DNA of 19,489 bases, from positions 1-19,489 of the forward strand of contig NZ_CAKVGN010000056.1 in NCBI RefSeq assembly GCF_934747485.1, in the 5' to 3' direction. Positions 14,454-19,489 of this stretch are shown piece by piece. Source of the stretch: an uncultured Brachyspira sp. GTDB lineage: Bacteria > Spirochaetota > Brachyspiria > Brachyspirales > Brachyspiraceae. The position numbers were made by a program, and so were the translations under genes. The first letter of the stretch is position 1; every line of letters begins with the position of its first letter. Under the pieces are notes generated by a model. That model saw only the letters and a program-made list of their open reading frames with translations, did no database searches and had not been told where the DNA came from.

Positions 14454-15422
14454 TTATTTCCAAAAAGCCCCTACTCTCTTTTTAGCATTTTCTTTCAAGT
14501 CATTATAATATAATGCTATATCAAATACATGATAATTCCCTTTTTCAAACATATTATCAATATAAAAATCATCTGCGTTAATAGAATCACATTTTATAAC
14601 ACCTCTTTTTTTGTCAACTTTAGCACTTGCAAAATTACTTACAATGTTATAATTAGTTCCCGCAAAAAAACAAGAACCCAAACTTTTTTCTTTTGAAGCC
14701 TCATCTTCTTCTAATGTCCAAGTAATAGGGTTAATAGCTATAGCTCCATCAAGAAGAGTTGGATTATAACCGTTAAATGCTGAGCTTTCTACGTCGTAAG
14801 AAATTATTACCCCAGTATCATATTCACTTTTTGCAAATCTTAAATGCGGGTTCTCTATTAAATCATTTGTTGTAACAGAATATCCTATAATATATGCAGC
14901 TACCAATCTATTATTTAGGTTTTCATTAGTTTTAAAATAATCTATTAATATTTCTTTTATCATCATGGCACCCTGTGAATGCCCCATCAATATAAAAGGT
15001 TTATTGTTATTATAATTTTTAATAAAATAATCAAATGCTGCTATCACATCTTTTTTTGGTATGTTGTTAAAATATTTTTCTTTGTTTTTTATATTGTTAT
15101 TTGTATCTAATATATATAATGCATCTGCTTGTCTATAAAAAGGAGCATATATGTTGCCTACTTCTTCAAATATAGTGCTTTGAGATATTAGTGCATTTGT
15201 GGCATTTTCTCTCATAGGCTTAAAATCTATAGGGCATACAAAGTCTTTATTAGTGCCATCTCCATACCATACTGTTGGGTACAAATAAAATACATCAACT
15301 TCATTGTTTTTATCTTCTGATATTTGAAGCCAGTTATTTTTATCAGAGTAATCTATATTAGTTTCTTTACAGCTATAAAGCAAAATACTTAATAATAATG
15401 TAAGTAATAAAAATCTATTCAT
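14454..15422 (-). CDS. DUF3089-family alpha/beta-hydrolase lipoprotein
   Basis: This 322-residue protein has a lipoprotein signal peptide (residues 1-17; lipobox LYSC with lipidated C18). It continues with the DUF3089 pattern: VDVFYLYPTVWYGDGTNKDF, IYAPFYRQADAL (91-102), and the nucleophile elbow GHSQG (147-151, Ser149) followed by a helix. A later conserved block around YSVTTNDLIENPHLRFAKSE and the final HVFDIALYYNDL, with its His, fit the end of an alpha/beta-hydrolase core. DUF3089 proteins are related to lipases and esterases, but the substrate is unknown. It should sit on the periplasmic side of a membrane or on the cell surface. GAGGA lies nine bases before the ATG. It is the first gene of a two-gene unit with the MATE exporter. 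Confidence 0.82.
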   Translation of the reverse strand: MNRFLLLTLLLSILLYSCKETNIDYSDKNNWLQISEDKNNEVDVFYLYPTVWYGDGTNKDFVCPIDFKPMRENATNALISQSTIFEEVGNIYAPFYRQADALYILDTNNNIKNKEKYFNNIPKKDVIAAFDYFIKNYNNNKPFILMGHSQGAMMIKEILIDYFKTNENLNNRLVAAYIIGYSVTTNDLIENPHLRFAKSEYDTGVIISYDVESSAFNGYNPTLLDGAIAINPITWTLEEDEASKEKSLGSCFFAGTNYNIVSNFASAKVDKKRGVIKCDSINADDFYIDNMFEKGNYHVFDIALYYNDLKENAKKRVGAFWK

Positions 15423-15451
15423 AAATGAAATTCCTCTTATTTTTAAGATAT

Positions 15452-15480
15452 ATTATAAATTATAATTTTTATATACTCAA
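15452..15480 (-). promoter_or_regulatory. promoter of the DUF3089-MATE unit
   Basis: The minus strand reads TTGAGT (15475-15480), 17 bases, then a perfect TATAAT (15452-15457). The predicted start near 15445 leaves a leader of about 23 nt. The rest of the divergent region (15481-15677) is AT-rich and shows nothing else clear. Confidence 0.7.
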
Positions 15481-15677
15481 CCATCATTTTTGTATATTTA
15501 TTATAAAAAATTTAATGTTTTGTTTAAAGTTATATTTTTTAATTAACATAATTATATATAAAACTTTGCTTGAAACATAACTTTTTTACAATTTTTATAG
15601 CTGATTTTAAAAAATGCATATAATATACTTTTACTCTCATTTGCAAAAAACAATGAAAAATATTTTTTATTTTATTA

Positions 15678-15705
15678 TTGACTACTTTTCTATTCATTGT
15701 ATCAT
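15678..15705 (+). promoter_or_regulatory. promoter of rnc-rpe
   Basis: TTGACT (15678-15683) is separated by 16 bases from TATCAT (15700-15705). Transcription should begin near 15711-15713, only a few bases before the rnc ATG at 15715. A TATAAT further upstream (about 15619-15626) has no good -35 box. Confidence 0.65.
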
Positions 15706-15714
15706 AAATCTATT

Positions 15715-16410
15715 ATGATAAACAAAATATTATTTAATTGCGAAAAAGTATTGCAATACAATTTTAAAAATAAAAACTATCTCCTTGAAGCTATAACTCA
15801 TAGAACTTTTGCAAATGAAAATGGAAACATGAAATATAATCAGCGTCTTGAGTTTTTGGGTGATTCTGTGCTTTCTCTTATAATATCAGAACATATATAT
15901 AAAGAATACAGCAACGTAAAAGAAGGAAAACTATCAAAAATTAAATCTTATTTAGTTTCTCAAAATACTTTAGCTAATATATCAAGAAAATTAAAGCTTG
16001 GAGAGTTTCTTTTACTTGGAAAAGGAGAGGAAGCTTCAGGCGGAAGAGAAAGGGATAATATGCTTGAAGATTTATTTGAAGCTATAATTGGAGCAATATA
16101 TTTAGATTCAAATTTGGAAAACACAAAAAACTTTGTTATGAGAGTTTATAAAGATATATTAGATAAATTAGATATTAATAATTTTGATAAAGATTATAAA
16201 ACTATATTTCAAGAGTTTATTCAAAAGAAATATAAAATTAGTCCTATATATAAATCGTTTGAATATAATGAAGATTGTAGTATAATGTTCAAATCTGAAG
16301 TTTATGTAAAAACAGATTTATACGGCTTTGGAATTGCCAAAAATAAAAAAGAAGCAGAGATGCTTGCCGCAAAAAATGCCATAAGCAACATTGAAAAAAT
16401 AGACAACTAA
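15715..16410 (+). CDS. rnc: ribonuclease III
   Basis: RNase III cuts double-stranded RNA, for example in rRNA maturation. From the ATG at 15715 it has 231 residues, a normal length. The signature NQRLEFLGDSVLSL carries the metal ligands E46 and D50, and LEDLFEAIIGAIYLD carries D119 and E122. The residue matching E38 of the E. coli enzyme is Gln, a position not essential for cutting. A double-stranded RNA-binding domain follows (about 155-228, from KTIFQEFIQKKY to KKEAEMLAAKNAISNI). The frame could be read from a TTG at 15697, but that codon overlaps the promoter -10 box, so the ATG is better. No Shine-Dalgarno site precedes it, and the transcript probably starts within four bases of it. rpe follows after 15 bp. 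Confidence 0.92.
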   Translation: MINKILFNCEKVLQYNFKNKNYLLEAITHRTFANENGNMKYNQRLEFLGDSVLSLIISEHIYKEYSNVKEGKLSKIKSYLVSQNTLANISRKLKLGEFLLLGKGEEASGGRERDNMLEDLFEAIIGAIYLDSNLENTKNFVMRVYKDILDKLDINNFDKDYKTIFQEFIQKKYKISPIYKSFEYNEDCSIMFKSEVYVKTDLYGFGIAKNKKEAEMLAAKNAISNIEKIDN

Positions 16411-16425
16411 TTAAAGGATATAAAA

Positions 16426-17073
16426 ATGAATAGAATAAAGATAGCACCATCTATATTAACAGCATCTTTTGCTAATTTAGAATCTACTATAAAAGAACTT
16501 GAAGAAGCAGGAGCTGATTATTTGCATTTAGATATAATGGATGGAAGTTTTGTTCCTCAAATAACATTCGGCTCTAAAATTGTAGCGGATATAAAAAAAA
16601 TTACATCATTGCCTCTTGATGTTCATTTAATGATAGTAAATCCGGAAAAACATATTGATGATTTTGCTAAGGCTGGGGCTGATATAATTAGCGTACACTA
16701 TGAAGGAAATATTCATTTACATAAATTAATAATGCAAATAAAATCACACAATATAAAGGCAGGTATTGTTCTTAATCCTTATACAAGAGTTGATGTTATA
16801 GAACCTCTCATAGATGATATTGACAATGTTCTTATAATGTCAGTTAATCCCGGTTTTGGAGGTCAGAAGTTTATAACAAAATCAATAAAAAAAATCGAAG
16901 AGACAAAAAAACTAATAGGACAAAGAGATATTATAATATCCGTTGATGGAGGAATTAATCTAAGCACTCATAGTGATGTTATAAAAGCGGGGGCAAATTT
17001 TCTTGTTGCAGGAAGTGCTATAATAGACAGCAAGGATAAAAAAGAAACTATCAAACAACTAAGAAATTATTAG
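16426..17073 (+). CDS. rpe: ribulose-phosphate 3-epimerase
   Basis: This 215-residue TIM-barrel enzyme converts D-ribulose 5-phosphate to D-xylulose 5-phosphate in the pentose phosphate pathway. All hallmark blocks are present: IAPSILTASFANL, the metal and acid/base block HLDIMDGSFVPQITFG (H34, D36), DVHLMI (H67), MSVNPGFGGQKF (phosphate loop), and ISVDGGIN (D174, the second acid/base residue). Length is standard. AAAGGA precedes the ATG. It lies 15 bp after rnc and is probably cotranscribed with it; RNase III and the epimerase have no obvious shared role. Confidence 0.93.
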   Translation: MNRIKIAPSILTASFANLESTIKELEEAGADYLHLDIMDGSFVPQITFGSKIVADIKKITSLPLDVHLMIVNPEKHIDDFAKAGADIISVHYEGNIHLHKLIMQIKSHNIKAGIVLNPYTRVDVIEPLIDDIDNVLIMSVNPGFGGQKFITKSIKKIEETKKLIGQRDIIISVDGGINLSTHSDVIKAGANFLVAGSAIIDSKDKKETIKQLRNY

Positions 17074-17080
17074 ACTTGTT

Positions 17081-17114
17081 TAAAATTAGTTGAATAATCT
17101 TCAATATAATTTTA
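17081..17114 (+). terminator. weak hairpin after rpe, possible terminator
   Basis: TAAAATTA (17081-17088) pairs with TAATTTTA (17107-17114), and TTGAA (17090-17094) with TTCAA (17100-17104), with small bulges between. It lies just after the rpe stop, but there is no good T-run behind it, so termination is uncertain. Confidence 0.35.
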
Positions 17115-17172
17115 GTATAAATTATGTTTTGTATGCCGTGTAATTTGTAATTCTAATATATAAAATTGTAGC

Positions 17173-17269
17173 CTTTTTGCTTCTTTGTGGTACGCCGCAA
17201 GGGCACTTCCTTCGGTCGCAAAAGAAGTGGGGTGCTACCCTAAGGGCACGCTTCGCAGGGGGCAAAGCC
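17173..17269. repeat. GC-rich dispersed repeat, copy 2
   Basis: This 97-bp island is the inverted partner of 4829-4925. It starts CTTTTTGCTTCTTTG and ends GCAGGGGGCAAAGCC. It keeps a hairpin at the same place as copy 1 (GGGT, loop GCT, ACCC at 17230-17240), although the bases differ. It lies between the convergent rpe and receiver-protein genes. Confidence 0.85.
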
Positions 17270-17347
17270 CTTAAAATATATTAATTTAAAGAAATAATTT
17301 TTAATGTTAATATTATGTTAAAAAATTAAGTTCATAAAAATTCTATT

Positions 17348-17385
17348 GTTCTTTTTCCCGCAGCAAAAAGAACCAAAAAGTGCAA
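17348..17385 (+). repeat. stem-loop repeat, copy 2
   Basis: A 9-bp stem (GTTCTTTTT 17348-17356 with AAAAAGAAC 17365-17373) encloses CCCGCAGC and is followed by CAAAAAGTGCAA, as in copy 1 at 5009-5046. A further partial tail, AAAGTGCAAGTT, lies at 17415-17426. The remaining parts of this intergenic region (17115-17172, 17270-17347) are plain AT-rich sequence. Confidence 0.8.
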
Positions 17386-17425
17386 ATATTTAAGTTCTTA
17401 TCTTACGTTTAGTCAAAGTGCAAGT

Positions 17426-17818
17426 TCATAAAATAATATTATTTTTCTTATATTCTATAGCCTCATTTACTATAGGAACTAATGTTTCAAAATCAAGAGG
17501 TTTTTCTATAAGTCTAAATACACCTTCTGCAATAATCTCTTTAACCATATCAGTGTTTCCATATGCTGTGATTATTATGATAGGTATAGAACTCTTTCTT
17601 TTTTTCATCTCTCTTATAAGAGCAAGACCTGTCATAGAAGGCATAAGCAAATCTGTAATAATAACATCAACAGGATTATGTTCTAATATAGTTATTGCAG
17701 ATTTACCATTCTCAGCTGTAATAACTTCAAAATCATAAGGCTCAAACGTATAAGTTATGAGATTACGTATATTTTCTTCATCGTCTACTGCAAGTATTAA
17801 GGGTTTACCATTAAGCAT
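17426..17818 (-). CDS. stand-alone response-regulator receiver protein
   Basis: This 130-residue protein is a lone CheY-like receiver domain with no output domain. The phosphorylation site residues are all there: acidic pair D12-D13, phospho-acceptor D56 in ITDLLMPSMTG, T84 in IIITAYG, and K106 in IEKPLD. It should take phosphate from a histidine kinase encoded elsewhere, and it could act in a phosphorelay or by binding a partner protein. Its sequence is nearer the NtrC-type receivers than true CheY, so a motor-binding role is not assumed. AGGGG lies eight bases before the ATG, within the 14-bp gap after gltX, so the two are probably cotranscribed. Confidence 0.87.
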   Translation of the reverse strand: MLNGKPLILAVDDEENIRNLITYTFEPYDFEVITAENGKSAITILEHNPVDVIITDLLMPSMTGLALIREMKKRKSSIPIIIITAYGNTDMVKEIIAEGVFRLIEKPLDFETLVPIVNEAIEYKKNNIIL

Positions 17819-17832
17819 ACATTATACCCCTA

Positions 17833-19278
17833 TTATATATATTTAGATAATCTGTATAAAATATTTTCTTTACCCAAAAGCTCACATATATGCGATAACT
17901 CAGTACCTGCACTGCTTCCTGTTATAACATACCTTATAGGGTGATACAAATTAGGACCTTTAAGCCCTGTTTCTTTTTGAGCTTGTTTTATTAAATCTTT
18001 CATATATTGGTCAGTTATTTCATTAGCATTTTCTATATTAGTTTTAATAAACTGAAGGAGCTTTTTACTTTCTTCTTTGTTTACAATCTCTTTCATCTCG
18101 TCTGTAAGCTCAAAATCATTCTCAAAAAATACAGGAACATATTTAACAATGTCAGATAAAACAACACAATTATGTCTTATTACAGATATAAGTTTTTTAG
18201 CCCAAGCATGTTCTTCTTCTGTATAATTTTCTTTTAAGAAGCCTCCCTGTATAAGATAAGGCAAGAATAATTCTGTAGCCTCGTCCAAATTAAGATTTTT
18301 AATATGCCAAGCATTCAAATGTCTTAATTTAGCAGTATCAAATATAGCAGGACTTTTAGAAAATCTATCTAAAGTGAAAGCTTTAATCATATCTTCATCA
18401 TTCATATTTTCCATAGCTTCAGGGTGAGTCCAACCAAGCAAAGCAAGGAAATTTCTCATAGCTTGAGGCAAAAATCCTTCATCTTTATATTCCATTAAAG
18501 TAGCAGCCCCATGTCTTTTTGATAATTTTTTCCTGTCATTACCAAGTATTGAAGAAGTATGAGCAAACCTAGGAACTTGAGCTCCCAATGCCTCATAAAT
18601 AAGTATCTGTTTTGGAGTATTAGATATATGATCCTCCCCTCTTATAACATGAGAAATCTTCATAAGCATATCATCTATAACTACAGCATAGTTGTAAGTA
18701 GGAAAGCCATTCTCTCTGACAATTATAATGTCGCCAATTTCATCACTATTAGTTTTAACAACGCCCCTAACAAAATCTTCAAACACTATCTGCTGATTTT
18801 TAGGCACTCTAAATCTTATTTTAGCAGGCTCGCCATTAGCAACTCTTCTCTTAGCCTCTTCTAATGGTATATCCTTACATTTGCCGTCATAAATAATAGG
18901 CTGATTTAAAGTTTTTTGCATATTAGATTTTTTCTCTAATTCTTCAGAAGTACAAAAACAATAATATGCCTTACCCTCTTCCATAAGTTTTTCAGTGTAT
19001 TTTTTATATATATCAAGTCTTTCAGATTGGAAATACGGACCGTAATCACCGCCAACTTCAGGACCCTCGTCCCAATCAATACCAAGCCATTTTAATGATT
19101 TTATAGCCATATCAACAGCTTCTTTGGTGCTTCTCTCTTGATCTGTATCTTCTATTCTTAAAATTAATTTTCCTTTTATAGATTTGGCATAGAGCCAATT
19201 AAATAATGCCGTTCTTGCATTTCCTATATGTAAAAAACCAGTTGGAGATGGAGCAAAACGAACTCTAATATCTGACAT
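17833..19278 (-). CDS. gltX: glutamyl-tRNA synthetase
   Basis: This 481-residue class I synthetase charges tRNA with glutamate for translation. It is full length. It shows the HIGH motif as HIGN within SPTGFLHIGNARTALFNWLY (residues 11-30), LRIEDTDQERS (40-50), YYCFCTSEEL with two Cys of a possible zinc site (C107, C109) and a third in DGKC (C134), the tRNA-acceptor block RVRENGFPTYNYAVVIDD, GEDHISNTPKQ, and the KMSKS motif as KLSKR (251-255). The C-terminal anticodon-binding region ends SAGTELSHICELLGKENILYR. GAGGA precedes the ATG and a good promoter lies upstream. Whether it also charges tRNA-Gln cannot be seen. The receiver-protein gene follows 14 bp after it. Confidence 0.93.
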   Translation of the reverse strand: MSDIRVRFAPSPTGFLHIGNARTALFNWLYAKSIKGKLILRIEDTDQERSTKEAVDMAIKSLKWLGIDWDEGPEVGGDYGPYFQSERLDIYKKYTEKLMEEGKAYYCFCTSEELEKKSNMQKTLNQPIIYDGKCKDIPLEEAKRRVANGEPAKIRFRVPKNQQIVFEDFVRGVVKTNSDEIGDIIIVRENGFPTYNYAVVIDDMLMKISHVIRGEDHISNTPKQILIYEALGAQVPRFAHTSSILGNDRKKLSKRHGAATLMEYKDEGFLPQAMRNFLALLGWTHPEAMENMNDEDMIKAFTLDRFSKSPAIFDTAKLRHLNAWHIKNLNLDEATELFLPYLIQGGFLKENYTEEEHAWAKKLISVIRHNCVVLSDIVKYVPVFFENDFELTDEMKEIVNKEESKKLLQFIKTNIENANEITDQYMKDLIKQAQKETGLKGPNLYHPIRYVITGSSAGTELSHICELLGKENILYRLSKYI

Positions 19279-19314
19279 AAAAAAATATCCTCTTCATTAC
19301 TATTAACTTGAGTT

Positions 19315-19342
19315 ATTATACAATAAAAAAAATAAATATCAA
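19315..19342 (-). promoter_or_regulatory. promoter of gltX and the receiver gene
   Basis: On the minus strand TTGATA (19337-19342) is followed after 16 bases by a perfect TATAAT (19315-19320). Transcription should start near 19308, giving a leader of about 30 nt. Bases 19343-19441 show only AT-rich sequence. Confidence 0.7.
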
Positions 19343-19441
19343 TTAATAATATTATAAATTTATCCCTATAAAATACATAAAAAATAAATAAAAATAACTA
19401 GTATTATATAAAAATTTGCACAGGAGCCAGACATATTGCAG

Positions 19442-19489
19442 TTAGGAATTCCTTAATTTCTTAAAGTATAGCATAGGTGTATCATAATT
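19442..19489 (-). CDS. 3' end of a gene cut by the window edge
   Basis: The minus strand gives 15 residues (NYDTPMLYFKKLRNS) before a TAA at 19442-19444. A Tyr-x-Thr-Pro block followed by an aromatic residue is common near the end of DDE transposases (IS3/IS30/IS481 type), but the fragment is too short to call. Downstream on that strand, TGTCTGGCTCCTGTGCA might be an element end. Confidence 0.3.
   Translation of the reverse strand, partial: NYDTPMLYFKKLRNS

Noticed and set aside
15697..15714. Six extra N-terminal codons of rnc from a TTG
   Set aside because: The TTG abuts and the next codons overlap the promoter -10 box; there is no Shine-Dalgarno site, and RNase III homology begins after the ATG at 15715.
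17173..17269. GC-rich repeat as a small protein gene
   Set aside because: The two copies differ by indels of two bases that shift the frame in the middle, and no start signal is shared.

Overview
The window is very AT-rich, with two small GC-rich islands. It carries a spirochaete-like gene set: a CsgG-type envelope protein, a one-permease Lol lipoprotein exporter, a large chemoreceptor, gltX, rnc and rpe. Base composition, poly-A/T intergenic DNA, short intergenic gaps and protein style best fit Brachyspira (inference; the species cannot be told from this). All genes look chromosomal and mostly intact. No rRNA, tRNA, CRISPR array or prophage was seen. Both edges carry tiny 3' ends of genes cut by the window, possibly insertion-sequence remnants.

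Layout. 1-2153 (+): a gene end, then a CsgG / SH3-like / beta-barrel envelope protein overlapping a small exported membrane protein. 2134-4726 (-): lolE, lolD and a DivIC/FtsB-like gene, read from a perfect TTGACA-17-TATAAT promoter. 4829-5046: first copy of a GC-rich repeat and of a stem-loop repeat. 5104-6696 (-): a four-TM protein and a CaCA Na+/Ca2+ exchanger. 6849-8464 (+): a YbjQ-family protein, a LOG-family phosphoribohydrolase and an orphan secreted protein. 8580-10433 (+): promoter, foldable leader of about 200 nt, a 41-residue one-TM protein missing from ordinary ORF calling, and a sodium:solute symporter coupled to it by ATGA. 10434-10996: two convergent terminators enclose an inverted pair of elements of about 80 bp with CGCACG/CGTGCG ends. 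10997-15422 (-): chemoreceptor, MATE exporter and a DUF3089 lipoprotein. 15678-17073 (+): rnc and rpe, with rnc apparently leaderless. 17173-17385: second copies of both repeats, inverted relative to the first. 17426-19278 (-): gltX followed by a stand-alone receiver protein.

Three longer reading frames begin too early. lolE, the chemoreceptor and rnc each have a better start, decided by a Shine-Dalgarno site or promoter, at 4726, 12958 and 15715. The 65-residue extension of lolE is only translated GC-rich repeat.

Most worth a second look: the small protein-symporter pair with its foldable leader; the stem-loop repeat, whose outer three base pairs all change in a compensatory way between copies; and the inverted CGCACG elements between two terminators.
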